This document shows, in pieces, positions 33,536 through 47,264 of a DNA stretch of 64,000 nt. The notes under the pieces are model-generated. The model saw nothing but the letters and a program-made list of their open reading frames with translations, ran no database searches and had not been told where the DNA came from. The translations under genes and the position numbers were made by a program. The DNA is from Valencia hispanica (taxonomy: Eukaryota; Chordata; Actinopteri; Cyprinodontiformes; Valenciidae), in NCBI GenBank assembly GCA_963556495.2, contig OY747704.1, positions 39,887,001-39,951,000 on the forward strand, written 5' to 3'. How positions within the stretch are numbered: position 1 is the stretch's first letter; every line of letters starts with the position of its first letter.

Positions 33536-36500
33536 CTGTAAAATGTAAGTAACATATTGTAATGGAGCTAGTTTAATATTGCAGTCAACATGCATAAAAA
33601 TGAATTTTCAAAAGCACACAGTTAATTTTTACATTTTGGTTTAAATTTGTGGAATCAAGCTAAAGTTGCTAAACCTCGGTGGATGACAAAAAATTTCCAA
33701 CTGTATTTGCATTTCACTCTCTGCCAGTTTATTGTTTATCTGTTTACCTCTCATCTAGTCTCTGTGGACATGTATATTGTATTTTAATGTAGCTCAATTC
33801 CCAAAAAGGCTGCTGTCATTCACATATTTCTGCAGTCAGAAGGCAAAAAAACTCATTCACAAGTAGTTTATCAGGACGATGTTTTAAATCAAGATGCCAA
33901 AGGATTGTAATCTTCTAAATGTTTATGTTTTATTCAGGGCCCTGTTTGTATGCCAAGATTTGGACAAGCTCTGCGGCTGGACCATCCAGGAGATGATAGC
34001 AGATACAGGTACTGTATGGCAATGAAGTCAAACAGAAAACTGAAACCTTTTGAATAAATAGTTTCAATCAGAAGCATTAGTTCATTATTAATTCAAAATT
34101 TTCCACAAACATAACTTTTTTTCTTGTAAGTGAAAAGTTCATAATGAACTGACAAGTTGTGTTTAATACAAGAAATTTTACAAATACTTCTATACATTCT
34201 TTAGTCTTAATTTTTTTAAAGAATCTTGTTTTGATAGTTCCAATTAATGTAACAGATGACTAATAGATTTTTTTAGCTAAAAAAAAAAAGTAGGACAAAT
34301 ATTGCTTTAGGTCTACCAAATGCACATTTTTGAAAGTGATCATTTAAAATGCACTTTTTTTTTAACATGGTAATTATATCTGCATGGCCTCCCAATACCA
34401 GAGACTGAGCAGATACATTGCGAATGAGCCTGGGCCTCATAGTAATCACTGGATTCTTGACTAATATATAGAACAGACAGCTCCTTGAGAGCATGAAGTG
34501 TATGGACATGCTTATCCGCACACACATTTGGACTGTGGTGGCGGGTTTAGTACCAGAGGACAGCTGAGCTCACTGGGCTAATGAGGCCTTCATGTTCTCA
34601 GAGGACCAGAAAGACAAGCGGCTAATAGCCTCTCTTGCACATCTTTGCCAGTCTAACACTCTATCAGACCATCACTGAGAGCAAACAGTGAGAGAGTCTG
34701 AGAAGCTGACAAAGAGCAGAGACAGAATAACCCTGGAGACTTGAAGGACTTAAATGCAACCCACCCAGAACCAAAACCTCACCCACCCGAGAGCATGATG
34801 CTTTCCAGGGGAAATGATGTATACATACTCAATTCAAATGATCATATTCAAATGTTAAGGATACAATCAACTCGCTCCCCAACAAGTGATAAAGTTTTTC
34901 CCTTTTCCTACAGGATTCGTCCATCACAATGTTTGGGTTTTTGGCTCCTGTTTTGGAAAGAAACTGCTTATCATTTTCAAATTCCTTCTTTTTTCAGTGC
35001 AAAACAGAAGCAGTGACGCTCTGCAGTTCCTTGATAGAACAAAAAGAGCGGGGGTGAAACCAGATGAATGAAAGACATAAGTGTTCTGGAGGAGACAGAA
35101 CACTAATGTCTCTCGGGTCACTGAGAGAAAATGGAAACTCCAGGCTGAAAATAAAAGGGAACAATACACTTACAGACTCTCTCCTGATTGCCAAGATACT
35201 TTACAGTGAGTTAAAAGTCAGGTGTCAACACAGAAAGCTACTCAGACTTTTTCAGGATGGGTGATGCCAGAAAAAATAAAGTTAATCAAAAGCAAATGTT
35301 TGAAAATTTTCTCACATTCAACTGTTTTGAATTTGTGCTCTAAAAATCTTCAGCATTAGCCAAAAATATCCTGCATCCCTAATCTTTTCAGATGGCACAG
35401 AAACGATAGAAAAAGATTTACTTTTAAACGTAAAATGACACGTTAACTCAAGAAAAGGTGCATTAAGTCAGTGAGTAAGACTCAAAATGAGAAAATTCTA
35501 CCAACAAGTTCAGAGCTTTGTTCAGCGATCCATTAGCTGATCCATTAATAAAACAGTGTTTCAGGATATTGCTTTAAAGATTTCACATTATTTTGCAAAG
35601 CTATTATGAATATCCTAACCGCCAGGCAGTTTTATAAAACAAATCAGTTTCGGATGCAATGAAAAGATCAAACTAAAAAAGTGAAGAACTTCTGCAGATA
35701 ATATGAACGGGGTGGGGAGGACCTTTGAGACATTTTATCCTTGAGGTTTAGTCATACAGGGCATGAAAAAGGATATTGCAATCAATGGATGCCTGCAGTG
35801 TTCCAAATCTCTGTGTCCTTTTCTTTATGGGATTCACCAACTGTGCTGAAAGTAACTTACAGAGAGTGCCCTTTTCTGGATACACTAAGTCTATTTTAAT
35901 CCACCTGTATTTATGCAAAATTTCATTGTGAGAGGAAAATTAGCTTGGGATGAAATCGCAATTTTTTCTCCATGCAGTTTTAAGTTACGTCACAGGTCTT
36001 GCCACATTGAAGACTGTACTTTACTATGGTCATTTATTGTTCTCAGTATTACTGTTTGTAATATCAAACTTGCTTAGAACTTCTTGGTCTGCAATAAATA
36101 TTAGATAACAATATAAGTGAGAGGCATTCAGGCTCTCTATGCCAGAAATATATCTGATGTGTGTTGTTTAATGCAGCAGTAAATGTTTTAGGACAGCATT
36201 AGAATGATTTAGTGGTAAATTTGAAAACTACGTTGATTCCCCTATCATTGCAGAATTCTTAAATATGACTGCATGTTTTCCTTATTATTCTGCATCCCTA
36301 ATAAAGTTTATATACAGTCAAGCACAAATCTATTTATACTCATAGCAGATTTTTAAAACAATCCCAATTTTATCAAAAATAAATAGCCTCAGACGAGCCA
36401 CCTCTGAGATCCCTTTGGCCATTCATAAATCACAAGCAGTGATGGTTATATCCCTCCCACATCTGTGAGCTTTCAGAAAGCAGGCACCGCTGTATGATAG

Positions 36501-38772
36501 GACAAAACTACACATAAATGCTGTCCCTATGCCATCCCTTCCAAAATAAATAATGGAGGAACAACACAGTGTAGCCATCTTTTGTTGGCAAGCCAATACT
36601 TTACATTTCAATGATATATCTCACTTGCTGCTTCTTCTCATTGGTAAATATATTTAAGTGGTGTTTTGCTTCTAAATGCGGCCGCTGTCTGGTCAGACAA
36701 TCTATATATCATCACTACATGACGTGACAAAACCGGTTTGCCCCAATACAAGTCAGTCAGTGGAGAGTGTAATGGAAGAAAATACACTCAGGGTTCCCAA
36801 AATAAAAGTAGACTGAGTCCCAGAAGGTGTTTAAGTATTTAATTCAAATATGTCTGGCCAGAACATGGAAGGGACAGAGATTACTCTTGCATCACCCTAC
36901 CAAACCTTTCTGACTAACAGTTTAAATAGTATTCAGCAATCACTGTTTATCACTGCAGCACGTCTTCTCCAATCTTCATGTCCAGCTTCTGGAGGACTGG
37001 TTCATGCCAGTCTGATGGTAAAGCATGAACCAGCACATCACAGATCAGACAGTTCCGTAGTTATCTTGCTGCCCCGGCGTCTGTCTCTCTGGTGATCTGA
37101 CACATCTCTATCAGTAACATTAAGCTAGAACAATGACCTTGCTTCCCCTAACTTTGTCACCTTGCCCTAGATACATTCACTAGACAGAGAATATGTACTT
37201 AAATCCTAATTGCATAGGAATATTCCCACCACAAGGGCTTCAACTACCTCACTTTGTGAGTCATGGGTGTAACAGAGGTATACTGACTCCCCCTCCCCTT
37301 GTCGCATATTTCCTTTTACAAAATGCAGAAGGCAATAAGGCACCTTAATCCTGTCTTGACGTGTTTTCAAAGATCTGGTGAAAGGGACCAAGAGCCAATT
37401 AGGTGCAAATTGTTAAACTAAGTATTGTTACATTGTTTCACTTTTATGTGCAACAGCTGCTTAAAATATATATTTTTTTCTCATGCAAGCAACATTAGTG
37501 TCAGAGCAAATTTTGTACAATAATGCTCCTGAAACATGCTGCCACTGTTCAGTAGAATCTCTCAAGAGGTTTTTGAGTATGTCTCTCTATTCATGAGTTT
37601 TGCCTATCTGATCTGGCTCATTTAGATATCCTACTTCCCCAGAACATTTTTCATATAATTTTTGATTTCATTATTCCACAACTTTACTGTCTTATAGTTG
37701 TTGTAATTGGATTACACAACAGGAACGATAAATTGTGGATTGTGCAATTACAGTTAATGTTAATTAGTTGAAAGGTTGCCCCGCTCTGCTCTTTGGACAG
37801 AACTCTTCTTGATTTTCCAAAAGGAAATCACTCTTACTGTCTACTTCAAATAAGACACTGACTGTGCATAACTACTCCACAGAACCACAAGTTCAACATA
37901 ATAATATAATTTACCATAATAGTGTCTAATGACGTTCAAAATAGTGGTACTATAATAGTGGAACTTCTTTTTTGTTCCACATGAACAAAAAGTAGCCATT
38001 TACTGAACACAGACAAAAAGGTGAAGAGGGGAGCAGCTTAACAGAGTGCTTCAAACACTGCTGCTTCTGAGACAATAAGTTAAGTTTGTTTTGACTTATG
38101 GGTGAGCCTCATTAACAAATAAAATGACAACTCCCTGATTGCCTTCACAGCATATTATGCTGCATTCCTGAACTGAGTATGAAACATCCCCCAGCTTGTT
38201 AATCAGGTCTTAATTACAATTAAAACAGATCTAAAAAATAGACCTGTCACACTGATGAGAGGCCATAACATTCATTAATGCTAATTTAGTGCAGCTTCAC
38301 TTGCTGAGCAAACATAGCACACAAAACAAGGCTTCCAATCAAAATGCTGAATCATATGCTAATTGTTGGTTGTGGAGATGCTAAATGTTTGAGCTGGAGC
38401 AGGATTGCTTTAATGGAAATCATGAGAAGAGTAACAACTGTGCTGACCTCTGCTTTGTTGCTCCTAATCAAAAAGCAGAAAAACTTTTAGTTTATACTTA
38501 TTTTTTCAAAGTTAATATTTGATGTGCACCACGCATCAAATGAGTCAAATCAAGTCTTCATGGATTGATTTTTATGCTGGCTGTGAATTGTTATGGTTAC
38601 AACAGAATGAATAAATCCATAGTTTGAGATCTGGTTTAAACAATTTGTTGTTCTGTTGTATACTCACATTTTAAATTAGACCCACAGTGATAGTAATTAA
38701 AGGTTTGCCTTTTTTCCTCCTCTAAATCGAAATCACGGCATGTATGTTGGTGTATCGAAAATGTGTGTCACA
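33536..38772. other. fbxl17 last intron, 3' part: mostly anonymous
   Basis: A 71-bp segment at 33938-34008 on the plus strand is bounded by good splice consensus but is not recognised (see findings). About 36310-36400 begins like a Tc1 terminus (ACAGTCAAGCACAAATCTAT). 38100-38420 is complex, TAAT-rich and could be conserved non-coding sequence. Otherwise nothing was seen. Confidence 0.4.
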
Positions 38773-38850
38773 TGGGCGTCGCGTGGTGTAGTGGTTAAGA
38801 CGGGTGCCCCATGTTCAGAGGCCTCAGCCCTCGAAGCGGTCGTCCCTGGA
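38773..38850 (+). mobile_element. tRNA-derived SINE head fragment
   Basis: GCGTGGTGTAGTGGTTAAGA carries an exact RNA polymerase III A box (TGGTGTAGTGG). GGGTGCCCCATGTTCAGAGG and CCTCGAAGCGGTCGTCCC follow, as in a SINE family common in spiny-rayed fishes. The B box is damaged and the body missing. A perfect 8-bp hairpin (CTTAAGTC-ATAG-GACTTAAG, 38853-38872) follows at once. Confidence 0.65.
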
Positions 38851-39210
38851 ATCTTAAGTCATAGGACTTAAGTTCCCTTTAAACAGTAATATAATTATCA
38901 GCTAAATTAGTTAGAGAGTAGGTCGTGCTAACATCAGCCGGAAATTCTTAAAGGATTTGGCATGCTGAGGTGAGTAAATCTTCATTATTGTTGACAGAGC
39001 ATTAGCATAGTGTAACATGGTATTAAGTAATGTTAATTCAGGGTAATCAAATCTTTTCAAATCAATTCTCAAATCTGAGTTGTGAGAAATTCCATTCAGG
39101 TCATTCATAAGGGTGTATATATGACGTGTCAGATTTGTGACGCTCATGGTGTGGAATTTCTTTGACATGCCCGCTAAGGTTCTTGACATTAGCATCTGTA
39201 TCACCAGATA

Positions 39211-40183
39211 CAGTGGGGCAAAAAAGTATTTAGTCAGCCACCAATTGTGCAAGTTCTCCCACTTAAAAAGATGACAGAGGCCTTTAATTTTCATCATAGG
39301 TATACTTCAACTATGAGAGACAAAATGAGAAAAAAAAGATCCAGAAAATCACAAGGTCTGATTTTTAAAGAATTTATTTGCAAATTATGGTGGAAAATAC
39401 GTAATTGGTCAATAACAAAAGTTCATCCCAATACTTTGTTATATACCCTTTGTTGGCAATGACAGAGGTCAAACGTTTTCTGTAAGTTTTCACACACTGT
39501 TGCTGGTATTTTGGCCCATTCCTCCATGCAGATCTCCTCTAAAGCAGCAATGTTTTTGGGGCTGTCACTGGGCAACACAGACTTTCAACTCCTTCCAAAG
39601 ATTTTCTATGGGGTTGAGATCTGGAGACTGACTAGGCCACTCCAGGACTTGAAATGCTTCTTACAAAAACCACTCCTTCGTTACCCGGGCGATGTGTTTG
39701 GGATCATTGTCATGCTGAAAGAACAAGCCACGTTTTATCTTCAATGCTCTTGCTGATGGAAAGAGATTTCACTCAAAATCTCATGATACATGGCCCCATC
39801 CAATTTTGTTTCTGGTGTCCTTTGACAGCTCTTTGGTCTTGGCCATAGTGGAGTTTGACTGTTGTGTGAGGTTGTGGACAGGTGTATTTTATACTGATGA
39901 GTTCAAACAGGTGCCATTAAAACAGGTAACGAGTGAAGGACAGGGGAGCCTCTTACAGAAAAAGTTACAGGTCTGTGAGAGCCGGATATCTTGCTTGTTT
40001 GTAGGTGACCAAACACTTATTTCCACCATGATTTGCAAATAAATTCTTTTAAAATCAGAACAAGTGATTTTCTGGATTTCTTTTCTCATTTTGTCTCTCA
40101 TAGTAGAGGTATATTCTATTATCTCTTTAAGTGGGAGAACTTGTGCAATTGGTGGCTGACTAAATATTTTTTCTACCCCACTC
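39211..40183 (-). mobile_element. Internally deleted Tc1-like element, non-autonomous
   Basis: The ends are CAGTGGGGCAAAAAAGTATT and, inverted, the same family end at 40120-40183 (TAAGTGGGAGAACTTG..GGTGGCTGACTAAAT). TA precedes the left end (39209-39210). The interior keeps the C-terminal and N-terminal parts of a minus-strand transposase (for example GGCCCATTCCTCCATGCAG near 39510) but jumps from ACATGGCCCCATC to CAATTTTGTTTCTGG near 39800. Most of the catalytic core has been deleted. It could only be moved by an enzyme supplied elsewhere. Confidence 0.92.
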
Positions 40184-41885
40184 AATCAACACTAAAGAAA
40201 CTGGTAATCTTAGAGTCTTTAAGTACTCTAGAATGCCTTTGGTTACCTCTCGAGCAAACTCTGAAACACTTTAACCAGGCAGGTTAAATGGGAACTGGAA
40301 TATGTAATTGAATAGGAATTCTTAGAACTGTTTAAAATTTATAAAACCTTTAAAAAGATAAAAACAGCAATATCTATTTATATATGTCAAACCTTGACAG
40401 AAATATTCTAGACAAAAAAAAAATGTATAATACCCAGTTTGTGATTTGGGAAACCTTTACTGTATTTCTAAATAAACCACACACACACATGCACAAAATG
40501 CTGATTCTTACTTTTACAAAGAAAAATATAGTTAAAAACTTGTTCATGTATCATCTTGCCTCTTGTGAGCCAAATGTATTGTTTCACCTCTATTGATAAC
40601 CCAATGCAATGCAAGCAATGCATCACTGTAGATGGATAGATTCCAAAATGTTTGGAGATGACCTAATAACCTTTCTCAGAATAAATGGAAGATGGATTGC
40701 TTTACTTGAAGACACTTGGGTGTTAGACAAGCAAACAAGGGTTATCACCTGCCAGCTATTTACTCTTATTCCTAAGAAAACAGTACAGGTTTTTTTTCCC
40801 TCTTTCTTCAATTTGGCTTAGATTCTGCCCTGGCATCTTTAATTAGAGTATAATTGATGTTTATTGTGGACATAACCTATTAGTAGTAAGCAAACATCCT
40901 ATTACAGGTTAAAGGGCTGGAAGGTCATGACTAAAAATATTTATTTCTTCTGCAATGAAACCCCTGTTTTAGAAAGTTCTCAGAGTTCATCTCTGTAGTA
41001 TTTCTCCTTTCAGCTCAAGCACAGTTATATATCCTTTACATGGCTCTGTGGTATGTTGAATGATATGTGATGATATCACCACACCTGCTTAGTATTTGCA
41101 GCTTAGAGCTGATGTGAGATACGAAGGTCAGACCAAATACTGAATCCAACTGGTTTATACAAAAATCAGTCTTCTGGTTACATTTGCACCCCTGAATTTG
41201 AAAAGTAATTTTCTACCAACATTGAAATGTTGTTACTAGGCAAAATGCTGCATGATAATATTTTGCTGCTAGGCGACATAAGCTTAAAATATAATTAAGA
41301 CCACTAGAATGAAAAAACTGGAGTGGTGTTTCAAATATGTGGCACGTGGATAGATCTTTTTTTTTCCTTTTCTTACTTTCCGCTCATTCAGTCCAGATTC
41401 CGTGATCCGGGGTATACAAGCCTTCTTTCAAACCTGCTGCCAAATCTGTAGGAGAGCCATATGATAGAGCAGATCACTGCACACTGATTATTCTAATCTC
41501 TGAGAAGTATCTGGGAGCGCGGCCGCAGCTTTCTGGACTCAAGCCTGTACTTATGATATTTTCCCCCATTTTAACTTCAAAGATGCTGCCCTCTGGATCT
41601 AAGCTCAGTGTAATTCATCGTGATGGGTAATGTGCTGTTGTCAGACAGTAAAATGAAGCAGGAGAAAAACAAAATATGTGGAGATTTTTGTTATGTGGCA
41701 AAAAGCAAATTTTTCATGAACATGCAGAGCAGCAAATGTGAACAGAGTCAGGGTGCACAGCGACAACTTTGCTGTTTTTGCATCACATGGCTGAACAGTG
41801 GTTGTCAAAAGTCTTTCTAAAAAATGAGACCATGATAAATTATTTAAAAATGTATTCCCCATACATTTCAGCTAAAAAAATACAT
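40184..41885. other. Intronic anonymous spacer
   Basis: AT-rich intron of fbxl17; nothing recognised. Confidence 0.45.
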
Positions 41886-41889
41886 TTGT

Positions 41890-42870
41890 AAAATTAGAAA
41901 AAAAACAAAGGTCTTAAACAAATATTTTGTTAAACCACCCTCTTAAGGGTCTCTCTCTGTAAGAATATGACATTTTGACTGGACTATATTTGCCCAATGA
42001 ACCTTGCAAAAAAGTCTCAAAATTTTTTCAGATCAAGACAACATTTCTAGTCCACAGCCCTTTTCAGGAAACTTCAGATTTTCTGTAAAATGTAGTTCCA
42101 GACTTTTGCTGGGCAATTCTCAATTTTTTGTTTTTTTTATCCAAATTCTCAAAATCATTATTTTGATAATTTGGATATAGGCTCAGACTGGCTGTGATAT
42201 CAAAAAATTAAAATTCAATTCAATTCAAAATTCAATTCAAAAATACTTTATTGATCCCAGAGGGAAATTAAGTGTTGGTATAGCTCATATAATTAATTCT
42301 TTGAGGAGTTGTTGTAGATGATGATGGCTGTGGGCAGGAAGGATTTCCTGTAGCGGTCTGTATTGCACCGAAACTGAAGAAGCCTCCGACTGAAAACGCT
42401 CTGTTGTTGTATGACTGTCTCATGAAGAGGATGCTCAGGGTTGTCCATAATTTTTTTTGATTTTATGAAGAATCCTTCTTTGCATCATCATCTCCAGATG
42501 TTCCACAGTTGTCCCAAGAACAGAACCAGCCTTCTTTATCAGGTTGTTTAGCCTATTTAAATCCCTGGCTCTGATGCTGCTACCCCTTCAGATGACGGCT
42601 GAAGAGATTACACTCTCCACAACAGACATGTAGAATATTTGTTTAAATGTGTTTACATTTATGCAACCAGGTTACTTCACCCTTCATTATTTTATTTTAT
42701 CTGTATTAGACCCTTCCTCACTGATTTGTTACGTTTTTCAGTAGAATAATGCAGAATAAATGTCGAATTTATGGATATAAATGAAGGAAAAAAGTTGTTA
42801 ATTATTTATTTGGTCTAATTTTTTTCCTTGCATTCTAACAGGGGCAAGTAAACTTTTTGAGAGCAACTGT
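41890..42870 (-). mobile_element. Tc1-like relic interrupted by an L2 LINE
   Basis: The left part carries antisense Tc1-type sequence (GTTAAACCACCCTCTTAAGG, ACTGGACTATATTTGCCCAA). After the LINE insert (42203-42630) the right part ends in GTAAACTTTTTGAGAGCAAC, a typical Tc1 terminus. The order and gap suggest one element split by the LINE, though the junction was not proven with a target duplication. Confidence 0.55.
42203..42630 (-). mobile_element. L2/CR1-group LINE 3' end (copy C)
   Basis: Reverse orientation of the 4895 and 30547 subfamily: it starts with the AATTCAATTC tail and CTTTATTGATCCCAGAGG, then the antisense C-terminal coding region (GCGGTCTGTATTGCACCG, CTGTTGTTGTATGACTGTC). It is truncated near 42630. 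Confidence 0.88.
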
Positions 42871-44480
42871 AAGTAACTGCATGTATTCAAAGCCTACATC
42901 TGATCCATTCTCAGAGTGCTCCTTTGTTCTCCTATACTAATCCACTGATGCAAATGCACTCTAACACCACGTAAAATATACATATACTGCAAACACTAGA
43001 CCTTCTCCCAGTGGGCAGGGCAGTAAAAGCAATCGTAAAGTTGAGTCATGCAGCAGCAGTTCAAATCCCCAGCTCAAAAGAAAAAGGAACGGGGCTGTAA
43101 ATTGATAATCAGCAATACAAGTTTAAAGATGGATGTCAAATTAGACTGTCAATTTTAGAACATCCTCTGAGTACACCTAGCAATCAGGGTAGGAAAACAG
43201 AAGTGGAAAAAATACAACAACCTCATGAAAATCCAGAGTGCTGTATTGTTAGTTCAACTGTATTCTTTTTCATCAAAACAGCCAAATGTCTTTTCATTTC
43301 CTTTGTGTTTTCATTAAATTCAGCCCAAGTCCACATTGTAATATTTCATTCCTTTTTTTTTCCAAGGCGATGTGGCGGCTATGGCTACTCCCAGCCCATA
43401 AAGGGAGACAAATAACCCCTTTTCCCTGTCTACTCCCATGTAAACAGTGTATCAGTCAACCAGTAAATACATTTGGGGTAAATGTTTAAAAAGGCTTGTT
43501 TAGACAGCAGAAGAATGCAGTGCATCAGGTCTTAGCGCAGCACATCAGGTTTTAGCGCACCACAGCTTAAACAAGTCTGGATTTACACAGGTCAGATTTA
43601 CGGCCTTTAAAACTGCTCAAAGGAAAAGCCCCCCAGTTGTAAGGTTTGGCAAAGAGTAGCTGCAAAACAGAGAAGATTCTTCCCTTTGGTGAGGAAGGAG
43701 GAGGGAAGGGATGGATGGAAAAGAAAAAATAACAAAGGAGAAGATTTAAAGAGTACAAAAGCCCAAAAGAGGTCCCAGCAATTTTATCTGAAGGATTCAA
43801 GATTTCTAAATGAACGACTGATGCTTTGGCTCTGAAGCTTAGGGAATAGACTGCTTTTCACGACAGAAAGCCTGAGCTTAGTCATTTTGATTAAGCTCAG
43901 AGAGTCCCAGAAAGCACAGCAACCCGAGCAGAAATCTGCGGTGCATGGCTCTGAATGTTCTTTTTTAAAACCAGATCAGGCACTGCTTGCGACATCTAAG
44001 GTCTGGTCCCCCTCATCCCTGCACAATGTCAGACTGGGGCAGAACTGAAAAGCAGGGTGTCACTACATACACTCACACAAAAAGAGGAATAGCGGCTCTA
44101 CTGAACGGGGTCAGCGAAATAGGTTCTGGAGGCCAGGTTTGTAAACCCCACACTCCATCATGCGTGACAAAGGGAACTAGAGGAATGTGAAAATGCTAAG
44201 TAGAATCTCTCTCTCTATGTTGGCTTTCTTATCTCTGTAGACAGGGGTAAAACATGCCACAATTTAAGAGGCCTTACACAATTTAGCTGTTGGTCTCAGA
44301 CTCAAAAAAGATTGGAAACACTATCCTTGCAAAATATATAAAGAAAAGCTTAAATGAAAGTAATCAAACTAGGAGGTGTTGCAGGGACACATTACACTTA
44401 CATGTGTTGGAAGCAATCAGGTAGATACAGTTCCTAGGATTATAGTTTAGTGTTTAGTGAAAGAGCTTCTGCTGCTATTA
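42871..44480. other. Intronic anonymous spacer
   Basis: No repeat or coding signal was recognised, apart from a short imperfect tandem repeat (CATCAGGT.TTAGCGCA) at 43524-43560. Confidence 0.4.
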
Positions 44481-44484
44481 CCTT

Positions 44485-45135
44485 TTGATTTACTTATATG
44501 TTTTTCTTTCTTTCTACAAAGTCTTCCTGGCCCTGTGTCATTGTGCTTATCCATGTTTCATTCCTGGATTTACCTGTCGACCAAGGTGTTAATCTGTGTA
44601 TTATCCTTATTTTGTTCTGTAGTAAGTGCTCTTGGCCACTACTTCTCTGTTTTGGTGATTTTCTCTCCTGGACATCAGCATTGATTGAGCTCTTGCTACC
44701 ATAAACAATGAGCACTCTCTGTTTTTATTTCCCATAGAAAGTACTCCTGCCCCAGTGCTTCTTTGTTTAGATGTTCTGGTTGAAGCCATTCACAGAGCTC
44801 ATACTGGCATGAACTCTGTGCATTCTTTGTATTTCACAAGAAAACTAATCTTTTCCTCCTTTCTTTCCTCTCAAACTCCAGCCAGACATGGCGGATGGCT
44901 GCTCATACTGAGCCTGGTTCTGCTGCAGGTCTCTTTCTGCTAAACATAAGTGGTTCATTTTAAATGTTGACACATTCATGCTCTGGATGAGGGGTTGCTA
45001 GCAAATCTGAACCAATGCAAGTAGCTAGGACTATAGCAATTTGCATTCAAGTGGACATTTGCAATGGCATCTGAATCTGACTGTATACAGTACTGGGACT
45101 GTACTGAAATAAACTGGACTGATTCGAAATAAAGT
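44485..45135 (+). mobile_element. LINE 3' UTR relic (L2 group)
   Basis: Contains TCTCAAACTCCAGCCAGACA, GCGGATGGCTGCTCATACTG and GAGCCTGGTTCTGCTGCAGG, then TCTTTCTGCTAAA, in the order of the same LINE 3' UTR family found better preserved at 58555-59085. It is highly decayed. Confidence 0.55.
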
Positions 45136-47260
45136 TGAAACAAATCACACCTTATAAAATTGGTCATGAATTCTATCTGTTTCTCTTATTAAGTGCTCTG
45201 TGATATCATTCATTGTATATGAGTTATATGAAAACAATGACATAATTTGAATTCTAAACTGGGCCTGTCAACCATAGACAAAAAATAATTATTGCCAAAT
45301 GGAAACATTTTGTCATTGGGGTGGGATTGGTGGGGCAGGGGGATGATGTCATGTTGTGCAACTCTTTCTTTATAGTTAGACACTGCAAAAAGACACAAGC
45401 CCTCATAAGTCATAAGTTTGGGGGGAAAAAAAGTGTTTTAATTAGAAGAAAACACAACCGATTCTGTGTCGCTGCTAAAACTAAGTGGTTCATTTTAAAT
45501 GTCACATGCAAAAAAGTTGCTAGATGAACTCTTTTGCAATCAAGAATAGTTTTGATGGCAGCAAGCACCTTTAGGTTGTGTGTTAAAATATGACAAGGCA
45601 ACAATGCAAAACTTTTAGCACATGTCATTTTAGGTAACTGAGAGATTAACATATGTTGCTCTGTTGGTGTTTGGCCTTTTCATTTTGCACTTGATATTTC
45701 TCAGACTGTGCTCTGTGAAAAAGAAAAAGAAAATATTTTGCCTACAAAACAATGTTTTTACACATTATTCCTTGGTCCAAAAGTTGTGGCTTTATTTAAA
45801 TGTAGCTCTAAACATTAATTAGTTGAAATGTGATGAGTGTAGACATCTTATAAAGTATCTTCATCTTGGTATTCAAAAGTCTATTTTGTAATACATTAGT
45901 TTTAATCCAAGGTTTCATCAGGAACTCAACATTAAAAAACAACTTCATTTAAAGACATTGTGAAACAAAGTTTTTTTTAAGTAGTTTGGTGAAATTAGTT
46001 CAAACATGCCTCTATCTTTAAACCAAGTTTGGCTGAGATGTTTGTATTGATATCTATTAACTTATGTAAATTAAATTGAACTGAGTTTTCCATATGTCTG
46101 TTTTGGATATGACATAAAAGTAATCTTCATATATTTATTACATTTGAGTTAAACATTGTGATCAAAAAAACCCTGTAGGGAATAAAAACAGACACGCTTT
46201 ATGACACAGCAGCAAACAATTAAAAGAACAGATAAGCCAAAAAACTAAAATCAAACATAACAGAATCCTTCCTAATAGTGCTTAAATACTTATACTGGCT
46301 CTGTTTAGATATATGATGGTGAGAAAGTGGCAACAAGCCCCCTTTCGAGTATAAGAAGTCTGACTACAAAACCACAGTGTTTTGTACCTTTTCTAGACGT
46401 AAAGCCACACAGTAAATCTTTCCTAAAACAACATTTGCAAACGCCTTGGACTCAGTTCTGTACTGTACCCTACACACAAACAGACTGTTTTAGGGGATTA
46501 GTTCAGTACTCTAAAGCCAAATTACAGCAATGCCACAAAATGTTGTCACTAGAAATGATGCATTGCTGACGTGTTCAGACAATTTGTAATTTTTAAGAAA
46601 ATACGTCCTCATAAGCAAATAAGCAATAGGTTCTAACATGGGTATACATAAATACGCAGACTTGCAAACAAGAACCAAGCAGTGAAAATACCACTGCAGC
46701 TTATTGGAGGTCAAGCAAAAGCAGAATTCCTCAAAGATAATTACAGCAGGGTGACTGAGTTTAACCATTTGCTTCATGTGATCCACTCATTCTCCTAAAT
46801 GAAGGAATAAATAAGGACATCTTGCCCTCAGCAAAAAACATGTGACAAAATGAATAGTGACTGTTGAATAGTGAATACATTTTGAATTGGTTAAAATCAC
46901 AAACGTAGCATTGAGAAAGACTCTGTGAGTTCACGGACATTACTGATTCCACTAATTAGCCTAAATTATGGGTTAATTTTCAATCATGTAATGAGAGCTG
47001 TGCAATTATTGTCAAGTTTTTTCATTATTAGGAAAAGCTCAAACGTAGAAGAAATACCTCCTGGAGCATTTTCATGTACTGTGATGTTACAATTCTAAAC
47101 AATGGATTTTGGGGGATTTTAAGTGAGAGAGAAGCACAAAGTAGTTCAGAATTATGAAGTGAAATATAATACTGACTCAAATACTCAAAACTGATACATG
47201 CATCAGCATTTGGCAACCCAAAGTTAAAGGTTTTCAGAACTAGCTTTCATTGCAATATCA
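45136..47260. other. Intronic anonymous spacer
   Basis: AT-rich intronic DNA; nothing recognised. Confidence 0.45.
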
Positions 47261-47264
47261 CCTG

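Noticed and set aside
36720..37430. Possible LTR in the fbxl17 intron
   Set aside because: No TG...CA ends, target duplication or promoter elements could be fixed, so I do not call it.
38773..38800. A tRNA gene
   Set aside because: Only the A-box half is intact, the B box is damaged and there is no cloverleaf; it fits a SINE head.
43522..43560. Short imperfect tandem repeat (CATCAGGT.TTAGCGCA twice)
   Set aside because: Only two units of about 20 bp; it is likely a local duplication with no evidence of function.
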